Assembly (NCBI RefSeq): GCF_002287375.1
Contig: NZ_NPOA01000010.1
Location: 62,001 to 126,000 of the forward strand
Direction: 5' to 3'
DNA: 64,000 nucleotides
Origin: Virgibacillus profundi
Lineage (GTDB): Bacteria > Bacillota > Bacilli > Bacillales > Amphibacillaceae
Position numbers and translations under genes: made by a program. Positions 53,609 to 62,696 of this stretch are shown here, one piece after another. The stretch's first letter is position 1, and each line of letters opens with the position of its first letter. The notes below the pieces were generated by a model, which worked only from the letters and a program-made list of their open reading frames with translations, was not told the DNA's origin and ran no database searches.

Positions 53609-54781
53609 TTATCTCAATTTATTAACATATTGACGCATATTGTCCTTTATTCCTGCTAAACAAATATTCGCAGGATCCTTTTCGATATCCAATTCAAGGC
53701 TCGATCCATCAATTGGTAAAGTTTTTTCAAATATCTCTTCATATTCCGGAACCGTTACTTCAGTTCTTGATGAAAATAACTTCGTATGCTGCTCCACATG
53801 TAAATACTCTCGATAATGCGGCTGCAGAATTCCCGTAAAGAACTCCCCTACTGCTCCTGAACCATAGCTGTACAAGCCAATTCTTGAACCTGCCTCTAAA
53901 TCTTCTTTTTGTTCAAGAAGTGAAAGTAAACTCAAATACAAGGAACCCGTATAAATATTTCCAACATTCCTGTTATAATCTGCACTAATTTTATAGTTTG
54001 CCGATAAACGTTCTTTATCTTCTTCTGTTCCTTCATCCAAAATCGTTTTTAATGCCTTCATTCCCATTTTTGTATATGGTAAGTGATAACAGATTGCTTC
54101 AAAGTCTTTTAGTCCGTGATCTGTTTTTTCTTTGTACGCCTCCCAGACTTTTGAAAAGAATAAAATGTATTGCTCATTGGAAAACTTCCCATCAACAAAT
54201 GCCTTATCCGAATATATTGGTCGCCAAAAATCCATAATATCAGCGGTTAAGTAAGCACTTTGATCTTCCAATGCCATGATTTTAGGATCTGCACTAATAA
54301 CTAATGCAACCGCGCCAGCTCCTTGTGTCGCTTCCCCGGATGTATTTAATCCATATCTTGCAATATCTGAACCGAGTACCAATACCCTGCTTTTTGGATT
54401 TAATGCGATATGTCCTTTTGCCATTTGTATCGCAGCAGTTGCTCCATAACAGGCCTGCTTCACTTCGATGGTACGAGCATGTGAATCAAGACCCAGCAAA
54501 TGATGGACATAAACCCCTGCCGATTTGGAATGATCTATGCCTGATTCTGTTCCGAAAATAACAAAGTCAATCTTTTCCTTATCCTCTTCGTCTAAAATTT
54601 CCAATGCAGCATTTGCAGCTAATGTCACAGGATCCTGCGTAATCGGAGGTACAGCCATCTTTTCCTGCCCAATCCCAATCGTAAATTTCTCAGGTTCTAC
54701 ATTTCTTGCTACTGCTAAATTGTTCATATCAACGTATAAATGTGGTGTATGAAATCCTATTTTGTCTATGCCTATTTTCAC
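53609..54781 (-). CDS. mvaS: Hydroxymethylglutaryl-CoA synthase
   Basis: A 390-residue HMG-CoA synthase: IGIDKIGFHTP start, FGTESGIDHSKSA with the general acid/base Glu79, VKQACYGATAA with the acyl-accepting Cys111, and YHLPYTKMG with the CoA-site histidine. It joins acetoacetyl-CoA and acetyl-CoA to HMG-CoA, the committed entry to the mevalonate route to isoprenoids. Most Bacillus species use the MEP pathway, so this gene marks the lineage. No other mevalonate gene is in the window. Copy B of the 95-bp repeat lies 41 bp before its start. Confidence 0.92.
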   Translation of the reverse strand: MKIGIDKIGFHTPHLYVDMNNLAVARNVEPEKFTIGIGQEKMAVPPITQDPVTLAANAALEILDEEDKEKIDFVIFGTESGIDHSKSAGVYVHHLLGLDSHARTIEVKQACYGATAAIQMAKGHIALNPKSRVLVLGSDIARYGLNTSGEATQGAGAVALVISADPKIMALEDQSAYLTADIMDFWRPIYSDKAFVDGKFSNEQYILFFSKVWEAYKEKTDHGLKDFEAICYHLPYTKMGMKALKTILDEGTEEDKERLSANYKISADYNRNVGNIYTGSLYLSLLSLLEQKEDLEAGSRIGLYSYGSGAVGEFFTGILQPHYREYLHVEQHTKLFSSRTEVTVPEYEEIFEKTLPIDGSSLELDIEKDPANICLAGIKDNMRQYVNKLR

Positions 54782-54821
54782 TGTTCTGCTCCTTCTTATC
54801 TATCTGATTTTCTTTTTTTAT

Positions 54822-54915
54822 ACTGATTGTAAAGTATAACCTTTTTAGGAAATCAGTATAAGTGCAGGCTTTGTGCTTTCGCCATTAAAGCTTGGCGACA
54901 AGCCAAGTTTTCTAA
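54822..54915 (+). repeat. Dispersed 95-bp double-hairpin repeat, copy B
   Basis: Near-identical to copy A (a few mismatches); ACTGAT...ATCAGT hairpin, GTGCAGGCTTTGTGC hairpin, then CTTGGCGACAAGCCAAG and TTTTCTAA. It lies in the divergent mvaS/yojN region. Confidence 0.85.
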
Positions 54916-55127
54916 TGATAAGTGATATTATTCACAAATGATGGGGTATATTTTTACCACAACACTATAAATGGTAATATAATTTACTGGTAAAAACAAC
55001 AATAACAATTAATAGGACATCTTATATTCCAGTATAATTAACAACAACAGCACACATCATTGCTAATCCTTAAATCTTTGTTATTCCACTGAATTAGGTT
55101 TACAATATTGCTGAAAGGAGCTCACAG

Positions 55128-56021
55128 ATGAACACACATTACAACCTGCCAGAAGAAATAAATGAAATTCTAAATTCAAATCAGAAAAAAAGCAATGATG
55201 CATATCAAGATCTAATCCGACATGGTGGCTATGTACCACCTTCCATAGATTTATTAATTGATGCAATCACAGCATTAAGCCTGGGTAAAAATATTCTATT
55301 AAAAGGCCCAACAGGTGCTGGAAAGACAAAATTTGCTGAAACACTGTCAAATCTATTTAATCAACCTATGTTCAGTGTCAACTGTTCAGTTGATCTGGAT
55401 GCCGAAAGCTTGCTGGGCTTCAAAACATTAGCTTATGAAGACGAAAAACAAGTAATTGAATTCATTCCAGGTCCTGTGACAAATGCAATGACCAATGGAA
55501 CCTTTTTATATATAGATGAAGTTAATATGGCCAAGCCTGAGACTTTACCACTCATTAATGGAGTTCTTGACTACCGCAGGACAGTCACCAACCCATTTAC
55601 AAACGAAATTATTACTGCAAAAGATGACTTTAACGTCATTGCGGCGATCAATGAGGGATATATTGGCACTGTCCCATTAAACGAAGCACTAAAAAATCGC
55701 TTTATTGTCATTGAAGTACCGTATATTGAGGGAGAACAATTAAAGCAATTGATCCAATCAAATACAAAACTATCGAACGAAACGATGATCGATTTGTTTG
55801 TCAAATTATCTTCTGATCTTATTAATGCTGTCTCTCAAGGTAAGCTGTCCGAAGATGCAGCATCCATTCGTGCATTGCTTGACGCCTGTGATATGAGTGT
55901 AATTATTCCTCCAAAACGTGCTGTTCTCCGTTCAATTGTGGATAAATTGGATGAAGAAAGAGAAAAAGAATTTGTGAGAAATCTAGCAGAAACTCTATTT
56001 TACACTGATAGGAAAGTATAA
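55128..56021 (+). CDS. yojN: MoxR/NorQ-type AAA ATPase (YojN-like)
   Basis: A 297-residue AAA+ ATPase: Walker A GPTGAGKT (60-67), Walker B FLYIDEVN (126-133), sensor region INEGYIG and arginine finger segment NEALKNRF. It is the MoxR/CbbQ/NorQ class, which works with a VWA-domain partner as a metal-insertion or protein-remodelling machine. The partner gene follows 92 bp downstream. The last six residues and the stop codon (YTDRKV) are encoded by the start of repeat copy C, so the C-terminus has been rewritten by that insertion. Start ATG follows GAAAGGAG. Confidence 0.88.
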   Translation: MNTHYNLPEEINEILNSNQKKSNDAYQDLIRHGGYVPPSIDLLIDAITALSLGKNILLKGPTGAGKTKFAETLSNLFNQPMFSVNCSVDLDAESLLGFKTLAYEDEKQVIEFIPGPVTNAMTNGTFLYIDEVNMAKPETLPLINGVLDYRRTVTNPFTNEIITAKDDFNVIAAINEGYIGTVPLNEALKNRFIVIEVPYIEGEQLKQLIQSNTKLSNETMIDLFVKLSSDLINAVSQGKLSEDAASIRALLDACDMSVIIPPKRAVLRSIVDKLDEEREKEFVRNLAETLFYTDRKV

Positions 56022-56096
56022 CTTTTTTCAGGAAATCAGTATAAGGGCAACTAAGGCTTTCGCCATTAAGGCTTGGCGATAAGCCAAGTTTTCTAA
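56004..56096 (+). repeat. Dispersed 95-bp double-hairpin repeat, copy C, overlapping the yojN end
   Basis: ACTGAT...ATCAGT hairpin, CAACTAAGGC linker, CTTGGCGATAAGCCAAG hairpin and TTTTCTAAGG. The element begins 18 bp before the yojN stop and ends 18 bp before the yojO start. Confidence 0.88.
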
Positions 56097-56113
56097 GGAA
56101 GGAGGATGCTTAG

Positions 56114-58033
56114 ATGAAGTATAACCGCTGGGATGATTCCAAGGTAGATACAAACCTTTTTCTGCAGCTGCAGGATCTAGCCACGGTATTATCGGATAAT
56201 CCTGATTTAAAATTCGAATATAACTATGGATCATTTATTGATATTATTAACGGAAAAATTGCCGGCAGTCGTTTCTGGGATATTAATAATCATGAGATCA
56301 AGGAATCTGGTTATAAAACAGATGTTTTCCTGCGAACAATAGGAACACTAAATCATTCAAATGTCCCGGCAATGAAGGCTTATTTAGAAAACATGAAGGA
56401 TTCAAGTCTGCCAAAATTTGCTTCTCAGCTCATTACTTTATTGGAGGATTTACGACTTGAAGAAACCGTGAAGAAAGCTAGACCAGGCACTAATAAGGAC
56501 TTTGCTGTTAGGGAAAAATTTTTCAAGCATTATTTTGAAACACAATTAAATACAAATGTAACCAAGAGCTACCCACTTGATGAATTATTTTGTCTCATCT
56601 ATTTAAACGTTCAGGCAGATCAGCCGGATCCTGATTTTCCTCAGGCAAACGTGAGGCAACTTGGTCAAATGGAAAAACTAAAACCGATCCTATATGCCAT
56701 TTTTGAAGCAAAAAACACAAAGGATATTGTTCGTTTATCCAAGGAAATCGTATTTCAATTAGAGCCATATTATAAGGACAGCCTAAATGAATATTTCACT
56801 TTTCCAATTTCCCATATTGAAGATTTTACGATGAATACATTATTTGACGAATTAACCCGCACTGATGATGTGGCGAATGATGACAAAGAGGAAGTGGATG
56901 AGGAAAATAATGAGTATATCGATCAACGCTTTTCCACCTGGCATCGGGAAAACCAAAATAGTGACAGAAAGCAGACCTTTCTCCAATTTGAATTGGATGT
57001 AGGAACTAAAACTAATATCCAGGGCGGTGGCGCAAGAGAAACGGAAGATGCTGACCAGGCAATGGGGACAATTCAGGGTGCTTCTGGACAAAGTAAAAGA
57101 AATGATTATTCTGAGCTGGAATCACTGGAAAAACAGGAAGCTAATCGTGGAAGCAATCAAAATGAAAGTGTGTATGGCAAGGAAAATAGAGATGCTGTCG
57201 CAATTGTTAAAGAAGCTAACCCACCTTCAATCCAGGATATGGAACTTTATCAGGAGTATGTCAGGGATATCGAAAATTTTAAAAGAAAGCTTGCAGCTAC
57301 GATTGAAAAAACACTGGAGCATAAAAAGAATGCTCCCCGAAAAGATTTAATCATTGGACGTCTTTCAAAAAAATTACTCCCAATTGTAATCGACGATAAT
57401 CCAAGGGTGTTTTACAAGAAAAACCAGGAATCCAATGAAATAGATGCTGCTTTCACCCTGCTGGTAGACTGTTCTGCCTCCATGCATAATAAAATGGAAG
57501 AAACAAAACGAGGCATTGTTCTATTTCATGAAGTATTAAACCAATTAAGAATCCCTCATTCCATAATCGGATTTTGGGAGGATGCAAATGACGTAAAGGA
57601 AAATTATCAACCGAACTATTTTCACATCATTCATTCGTTTACCAACTCTTTTCATCAAAATACCGGCGCCGGAATTATGCAGCTTGAACCCCAAGAAGAT
57701 AATCGGGATGGATTCAGCATTCGTGTCATCACAAAAGAGCTTGCAGCCAAAAGAGAAAAAAATAAATTTCTCCTCGTATTCTCTGATGGTGAGCCAGCAG
57801 CTGATAATTACGATCAAAACGGAATTGTTGACACAAACTTAGCTGTTTCAGATGCACGCAAACAAGGCATTGATGTTATCGGGATGTTTCTGGCAGATGG
57901 AGAAATTGATGAAAGAGATGACCTAATAATGAAAAATATATATGGCAAGGAACGGTTGATGATTCCAAGTGTAGCGGAGTTGCCGGAACATTTTGCGCCA
58001 CTGTTGAAGCGGTTGTTGTTGCGTTCGATTTAA
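56114..58033 (+). CDS. yojO: VWA-domain protein, YojO/NorD-like partner of the AAA ATPase
   Basis: A 639-residue protein, the same length as B. subtilis YojO. The N-terminal part is helical, the middle (about 235-400) is an acidic, glutamate/asparagine-rich linker, and the C-terminal von Willebrand A domain (about 440-625) has the MIDAS start LLVDCSASM (DxSxS near residue 452) and FSDGEPAADNY. The MoxR ATPase YojN and this protein form a pair as in NorQ/NorD and CbbQ/CbbO, where the ATPase remodels a client bound through the VWA metal site. No client gene lies nearby. GGAAGGAGG precedes the ATG. Confidence 0.88.
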   Translation: MKYNRWDDSKVDTNLFLQLQDLATVLSDNPDLKFEYNYGSFIDIINGKIAGSRFWDINNHEIKESGYKTDVFLRTIGTLNHSNVPAMKAYLENMKDSSLPKFASQLITLLEDLRLEETVKKARPGTNKDFAVREKFFKHYFETQLNTNVTKSYPLDELFCLIYLNVQADQPDPDFPQANVRQLGQMEKLKPILYAIFEAKNTKDIVRLSKEIVFQLEPYYKDSLNEYFTFPISHIEDFTMNTLFDELTRTDDVANDDKEEVDEENNEYIDQRFSTWHRENQNSDRKQTFLQFELDVGTKTNIQGGGARETEDADQAMGTIQGASGQSKRNDYSELESLEKQEANRGSNQNESVYGKENRDAVAIVKEANPPSIQDMELYQEYVRDIENFKRKLAATIEKTLEHKKNAPRKDLIIGRLSKKLLPIVIDDNPRVFYKKNQESNEIDAAFTLLVDCSASMHNKMEETKRGIVLFHEVLNQLRIPHSIIGFWEDANDVKENYQPNYFHIIHSFTNSFHQNTGAGIMQLEPQEDNRDGFSIRVITKELAAKREKNKFLLVFSDGEPAADNYDQNGIVDTNLAVSDARKQGIDVIGMFLADGEIDERDDLIMKNIYGKERLMIPSVAELPEHFAPLLKRLLLRSI

Positions 58034-58035
58034 TG

Positions 58036-58073
58036 AATAAGAACACCACCCAATTTTGTAGGTGGTGTTCTTA
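58036..58073. terminator. Bidirectional terminator between yojO and dapA
   Basis: AAGAACACCACC / GGTGGTGTTCTT; 12-bp perfect stem between convergent genes. Confidence 0.92.
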
Positions 58074-58106
58074 TTATCTTACGTTGAATACCCGAGTTTC
58101 CTGTAA

Positions 58107-59000
58107 TTAATACCCAACAGCTTCTTTTAGTTCATATCCTGAAATTACTTTGTATAACGAAGTCCGCTCCGATTCATTTAATGGTATGAGTGGCAAACGT
58201 ACACTTCCAACCGGTATACCAATCCGATTCAATGCTTCTTTTACAGGTGTTGGATTGGGAGCTGCAAATAGTGCTTTCATAATTGGTAGCAGACTACGGT
58301 GAATTGCTGCCGCATCGATGACTTCCCCTTTTTGAAAATGTTGAACCATCTCCTGCATTTCATTGCCAATTATATGAGAAGAAACAGATACGATACCTGT
58401 TCCGCCAATAGATAGCATCGGTAATGTCAAACTATCATCCCCACTATACACACTGAAGTTATCGGGTGTTTTGCTGATGATTTCAGCTGCTGCATCTAAA
58501 TCCCCACTTGCTTCTTTAACTGATACAATGTTTTTTATTTTGGAAAGACGGATAATCGTCTCAGGCTCCATGTTTACTACACTTCGACCAGGAATATTAT
58601 AAAGCATCACAGGCAATGATGTATTTTCTGAAATCACCCGAAAATGCTGATACATTCCTTCCTGGGATGGTTTGTTGTAATAAGGTGTAACAAGCATAAT
58701 TGCATCAACACCTGCAGCTTCTGCCTCTTTAGTCAATTCGATGGAAGCTTTTGTATTATTCGATCCTGTTCCAGCGATGACAGATACCCTTCCATCTACT
58801 TTTTTTACAACAAATTTAAATAATTTCAGTTTTTCTTCATGTGTCAAGGTTGGTGATTCACCAGTCGTTCCTGCAACCACCAAGCCCTCTGATCCATTTG
58901 CAATCAAATAATTTATTAGACCTTCTGTTGCTACAAAATCAATTTCACCACTCTGATCAAATGGTGTCACCATTGCCGTCAATACTTTACCAAAATTCAT
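58107..59000 (-). CDS. dapA: 4-hydroxy-tetrahydrodipicolinate synthase
   Basis: A 297-residue class I aldolase: VAGTTGESP (Thr44-Thr45), VTPYYNKPSQEG (Tyr107), LPVMLYNIPGRS (Tyr134) and the Schiff-base lysine VKEASGD (Lys162). It condenses pyruvate and aspartate semialdehyde in the lysine/dipicolinate pathway. It is a single-gene unit here, whereas B. subtilis places dapA in the dpaAB-asd-dapG-dapA operon. A lysine riboswitch precedes it. Bacilli often carry a second dapA paralogue; this copy is lysine-regulated. Confidence 0.93.
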   Translation of the reverse strand: MNFGKVLTAMVTPFDQSGEIDFVATEGLINYLIANGSEGLVVAGTTGESPTLTHEEKLKLFKFVVKKVDGRVSVIAGTGSNNTKASIELTKEAEAAGVDAIMLVTPYYNKPSQEGMYQHFRVISENTSLPVMLYNIPGRSVVNMEPETIIRLSKIKNIVSVKEASGDLDAAAEIISKTPDNFSVYSGDDSLTLPMLSIGGTGIVSVSSHIIGNEMQEMVQHFQKGEVIDAAAIHRSLLPIMKALFAAPNPTPVKEALNRIGIPVGSVRLPLIPLNESERTSLYKVISGYELKEAVGY

Positions 59001-59045
59001 CTTAACATCACACCTTTTCCTATATATTTGTGGTGTGGAGAGCCA

Positions 59046-59281
59046 AAATAAAAAGCAGCAACGAGAGCCGCTGCTGCTTAAAAGAACATATATTATAGTT
59101 CTTAGCTAGATAGCCCTCCATATAGTTAGTTTCCTATATGACAATTCCGCATTTATTCAATAACAGAACCAGCTACAGGATGATGAGCATCCTTTCACTT
59201 CGGCAAATTCCCCTTTCCTCATGTTTCTTCAGAGCTCATTCTCCTCCACATAAGTACTAATGGTTTTTGCACCTCTACCCT
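59046..59281 (-). promoter_or_regulatory. Lysine riboswitch (L-box) upstream of dapA
   Basis: Minus strand: GGTAGAGGTGC opens P1; then GGAGAATGAGCTCTGAAG, AAAGGGGAATTTGCCGAAG, GGATGCTCATCATCC, GGTTCTG, TTGAATAAATGCGGAATTG, and GGAGGGCTATCT closing P1, all L-box segments in the right order. Terminator at 59046-59080 (AAGCAGCAGCGG / CTCGTTGCTGCTTTTT) ends 46 bp before the dapA ATG. High lysine should stop transcription. Confidence 0.95.
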
Positions 59282-59337
59282 TACTTTAAAAAATTACTTT
59301 AAAATAAGAAATTATTAGATTTTTTATTGATATGCTT

Positions 59338-59366
59338 AATGTAACAGAGTAACACTTAAAATTCAA
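59338..59366 (-). promoter_or_regulatory. Candidate SigA promoter of the dapA leader
   Basis: TTGAAT (59361-59366) and TACATT (59338-59343), 17-bp spacer, about 55 bp before the aptamer. Confidence 0.5.
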
Positions 59367-59388
59367 GCCCAAATAGCTCATTTATAGA

Positions 59389-59535
59389 TTACTGTCGCTT
59401 TTTTGTTTTTTTATTATTTAATCTTTCGTTTGCTGTAAGGGGTTCATTCGCTAATTCATGATCAAATTGCTTAGGTAAATTTTTTCTTACAGCCTGTTCA
59501 TCACTAAACCCACTGTCTTTTTTCTTTTCACTCAT
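59389..59535 (-). CDS. sspO: Small acid-soluble spore protein O-like
   Basis: A 48-residue basic protein whose second half (FDHELANEPLTANERLNNKK) matches the SspO/CotK family signature ELANEPLTxxERxNNKK. These small proteins are made in the forespore under sigma-G and lie in the spore core. TTTGGAGG is eight bases before the ATG. It is in the gap between dapA and the RNase H-like gene, and too short for an ORF length cut-off. N-terminal residues differ from the B. subtilis protein. Confidence 0.8.
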   Translation of the reverse strand: MSEKKKDSGFSDEQAVRKNLPKQFDHELANEPLTANERLNNKKTKKRQ

Positions 59536-59634
59536 CAAAACACCTCCAAAAGGTATTTTGTGTAAAAAAACTATTATTATCCATCAAGGAGCAGGTGGAA
59601 AAGATCCGCTTTCCATTTATTTTTCAACAACTGG

Positions 59635-60291
59635 TTAATCCACTTCAGATGTGCTCAAAATATCAATCCCCCGCAAAGCCTGTGTTGCTAATCGATCTGC
59701 TTCTTGATTTGTCTTTCTTGGTATCTGTTTAAATGTTACATCTAATCCCATTTTATCAATTTTATTTTCAATTCGATCAGCCCATCTTGCCAGATTCTCT
59801 TCGTAGCATGGCCAGTCTTCTTTCAACTGGTTAATTACAACCTGAGAATCTCCTAAGATAATAACTGGCAGGTGATGGACACCCAAATGTTCCAATTCTT
59901 TAAGAGTCAGGTGAAGTGATGCATACTCTGCCTCGTTATTAGATTCGAGCTCTTCCACTAAAGCATTTTTCCGAAGCCGAAGTGACTTTCCATTTTGCTC
60001 ATAATATATAACACAGCCAAGACCTGATTTTCTTGTATTAAAATCAAAACCCCCATCAAAATAAACTGTTACATCATGTGGTTCTGTTTGGATTTCCTCG
60101 ATCAGTTTTTTAAATTCCTTCAGGTTCCATGTATTGTCATGAGTATCGATGAATACTAAATTTTTGATGCGCCCAGTTTTCTCTAAATCCTCTGTAATAA
60201 GCAGGGCATGTTTCGCTCGCATTTCTTCTGAACTAAAAACTGCCTCCGTACCCTTCGGCGTTCGATAGGTTATTTCGATTCGGACATTCAA
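59635..60291 (-). CDS. RNase HI-like protein (YpeP family)
   Basis: A 218-residue protein with an N-terminal 70-residue extension and a C-terminal RNase H fold: YFDGGFDF (Asp), ESNNEAEYASL (Glu), ILGDSQVVINQ (Asp) and QEADRLA (Asp), so all four catalytic acids are in place. B. subtilis YpeP has the same layout and is often annotated as a reverse-transcriptase-like protein. Active RNase H activity is likely but not certain. The start is TTG at 60291, after AAGGAG. The small sspO gene follows about 100 bp downstream on the same strand. Confidence 0.8.
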   Translation of the reverse strand: MNVRIEITYRTPKGTEAVFSSEEMRAKHALLITEDLEKTGRIKNLVFIDTHDNTWNLKEFKKLIEEIQTEPHDVTVYFDGGFDFNTRKSGLGCVIYYEQNGKSLRLRKNALVEELESNNEAEYASLHLTLKELEHLGVHHLPVIILGDSQVVINQLKEDWPCYEENLARWADRIENKIDKMGLDVTFKQIPRKTNQEADRLATQALRGIDILSTSEVD

Positions 60292-60321
60292 TTGAGAATT
60301 CTCCTTTCGTTTGAATTTTGC

Positions 60322-60500
60322 TTAGAAAACTTGGCATTTGTTAAAAGGAATCTTGAAAGCGTATTTTGCTTACTTAGAAACCCTTATACTCTGGAGTGCA
60401 GGCTTCCTGAGCAAATTCCTTAATTCAAGCGAAAAATACTTATCATCTGCGACCTGAATATGCTCCGAAGTATTACTTATGCAGTGAAAAAATTAAATAC
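60322..60500 (-). repeat. Possible degenerate copy of the 95-bp repeat
   Basis: CTTAGAAAACTTGGC at one end and ACTTATGCAGTGAAAAAA at the other resemble the two ends of copy D, but about 130 bp of unrelated sequence separates them. Weak support. Confidence 0.3.
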
Positions 60501-60533
60501 TCCCTATAAGGAAGTCCGGGCATAGAATTCACA

Positions 60534-62696
60534 CTAATGAAACAGCCCTGATTCCTTTGATTTTTTCATTAATTTATTGGTTTGTTTATTGATTGTCTGC
60601 TTTAAAAAGGTGCCAAATATGACTGCAGCCAAACCAAATAACGAGAGAAAGATAAGATCTTGAAACACTCTATTCCATACAATGCCTCCAACGGCTTCCC
60701 GCATTAAATCAATCGCATACGTAAATGGCAGAAATGGATTGATAAACTGGAAGAATTCTGGCAGGAGCACTACCGGATAGGTACCTCCAGATCCTGCAAT
60801 TTGCAATACAAGTAAAATGATTGCCATAGCTTTTCCGACATCTCCAAATACGCTAACCAGCGTATAAACAATCAGCATAAATACCAGGCTGATAAGCAGT
60901 CCAAATAATATAAACCAGACTGGATGCGCCACTGCGACATTCATCAGCAGCATGTCCCCTGAAGTTACAATTAAAGTCTGCAGAAAACCAATGCTTACAA
61001 AAGTATACAATCGGCCAAAGTAGACCTGCCTACCGCTGAAGCTTTCATTCCCATTCACATCTGTGGCTAATAATGAAATTAATAGCAGCGTACCGACCCA
61101 TATTGCCAAAACGGTATAAAACGGTGTCATTCCCGTACCGTAATTTTCTATAGGAAAGACTTTATTTTCTTTTAGAAGAACTGGTTCAGAGAAAAATCCC
61201 TTTTCTGCTTCCGGGTCATTCTGAAGTAACTTTATTATTTGATCTATATCTGTTTCACCCTGAATTTCCCGTATCCTGTCAGCCAATTCGTTCACTTTAT
61301 CATTTACATATGGATACTCATCAAGTATTTGTTCCAGTGTGCCTTTCCCTTCAACCATATTGGATTGGGTCCTGGATAAGATCTTTTCAACCACGGGTAT
61401 GGTTTCCTGTATTTCCGCAAGTATATTTCTTGCTCGGCCCAGTGTAGATTTCGCATTGGCAATTTCATTCAAGACAGTTGGTTCAATGGATTCCTTGTAT
61501 TCTTTTATAAATGCATCAATTCCTTCCGACGTAATTTTAGAAACCTCGTTCAAACTCGTAAGAACATCATTCACTTCATTGCTTTTTTCATCAACAAAAG
61601 ATCTGAGATCCGAACTATTTGTCTGTATTTCCTTCATTCCGGTCTTCAATACAGCCAATTGTTCCAAGGCTTGATTTATCTGTTCGTTTTCCGGAGAATC
61701 TCCAGGACGTTGCTCCTTAAGCTGCTGCAAGGATTTCTCGATTATTTCAATCGTCCCAACCGCTTCCGTCGTCTTCTGATCCAGCTGGTTTATTAGCTCA
61801 TCACCATTACTGAAGTCAATACTCGTATCCTGAATTTCAGTAATAAATTCATTCATATCATTTGCAATTTCCTGCACATATTTTAAGTCCTTTTCAATTT
61901 TAGGAGCCATTTCATTAAGACGATTCTCGGCATCATTCAGAAAGGCTGTCGTATCATCAATCGTCTTTAATCCATCGTTTGATACACTTTTCGCTTCTGG
62001 TATCAGTCCTTGGGCTTTGTTTATTATTTCCTGAGCACTTTCTGCATCTGTTAATGTTTTACTTAGCAGCTTATTAATTTCCGGCAGATTTTTTTCCATT
62101 TTAAAAACATAATTCTCAAAACGCTTTATATCTGGAAGATCCTTTTCCATTTCAATGCCAATTTCATTAAACATATCAAAAATAACACCGTTTACCGTAG
62201 AAATGAAATTACTGCTGATTTGCCCGACAATAACACTCGCACCTTTCTCCGTGATTTTTGGGGCAACAGCGTTTATCTTTTCATTCACATAATATTCCAT
62301 TTCAGCTTTTTCAGGCTTATCATTAATGACTGTGCCCAGGTTTTCAGAAAAATTCTCGGGGATGACAATTACAGCAAAATAATCACCGTATTCCAATTTA
62401 TCCATGGCCTTGCTTCTGTCAACAAATTGCCAGTCCATTGAGTCATTTTTCTTCAAAGTATCAACAAGTTCATCACCTACATGGATTTCCTGGCTACGAA
62501 CAACAGTACCACTGTCCTCATTAACTACACCAACAGGGATTTGATTTGTTCTGCCATACGGATCCCAAGAAGCCCCGATATTGAACCATGCATATAATGA
62601 AGGCAGGAAAACAAGTCCACCTATCAGAATAGCCGCAACCCAGTTTGTTCCAATATTCCCTAAATCATTTAAAAATATTTTCCAGCTTTTTTTCAT
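60534..62696 (-). CDS. yhgE: YhgE/Pip-family membrane protein
   Basis: A 720-residue protein of the YhgE/phage infection protein (Pip) family: one membrane helix near the N-terminus (about 20-40), the conserved VNEDSG and GDYFAVIVIPENFSENL extracellular segment (about 60-130), a long coiled coil (about 190-500), and about six C-terminal helices (525-700) of the ABC-2 permease type. Relatives act as phage receptors in lactococci and resemble the EsaA subunit of type VII secretion. In B. subtilis the TetR gene yhgD precedes it; here none does, but a TetR-type palindrome lies 25 bp upstream. Confidence 0.88.
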   Translation of the reverse strand: MKKSWKIFLNDLGNIGTNWVAAILIGGLVFLPSLYAWFNIGASWDPYGRTNQIPVGVVNEDSGTVVRSQEIHVGDELVDTLKKNDSMDWQFVDRSKAMDKLEYGDYFAVIVIPENFSENLGTVINDKPEKAEMEYYVNEKINAVAPKITEKGASVIVGQISSNFISTVNGVIFDMFNEIGIEMEKDLPDIKRFENYVFKMEKNLPEINKLLSKTLTDAESAQEIINKAQGLIPEAKSVSNDGLKTIDDTTAFLNDAENRLNEMAPKIEKDLKYVQEIANDMNEFITEIQDTSIDFSNGDELINQLDQKTTEAVGTIEIIEKSLQQLKEQRPGDSPENEQINQALEQLAVLKTGMKEIQTNSSDLRSFVDEKSNEVNDVLTSLNEVSKITSEGIDAFIKEYKESIEPTVLNEIANAKSTLGRARNILAEIQETIPVVEKILSRTQSNMVEGKGTLEQILDEYPYVNDKVNELADRIREIQGETDIDQIIKLLQNDPEAEKGFFSEPVLLKENKVFPIENYGTGMTPFYTVLAIWVGTLLLISLLATDVNGNESFSGRQVYFGRLYTFVSIGFLQTLIVTSGDMLLMNVAVAHPVWFILFGLLISLVFMLIVYTLVSVFGDVGKAMAIILLVLQIAGSGGTYPVVLLPEFFQFINPFLPFTYAIDLMREAVGGIVWNRVFQDLIFLSLFGLAAVIFGTFLKQTINKQTNKLMKKSKESGLFH

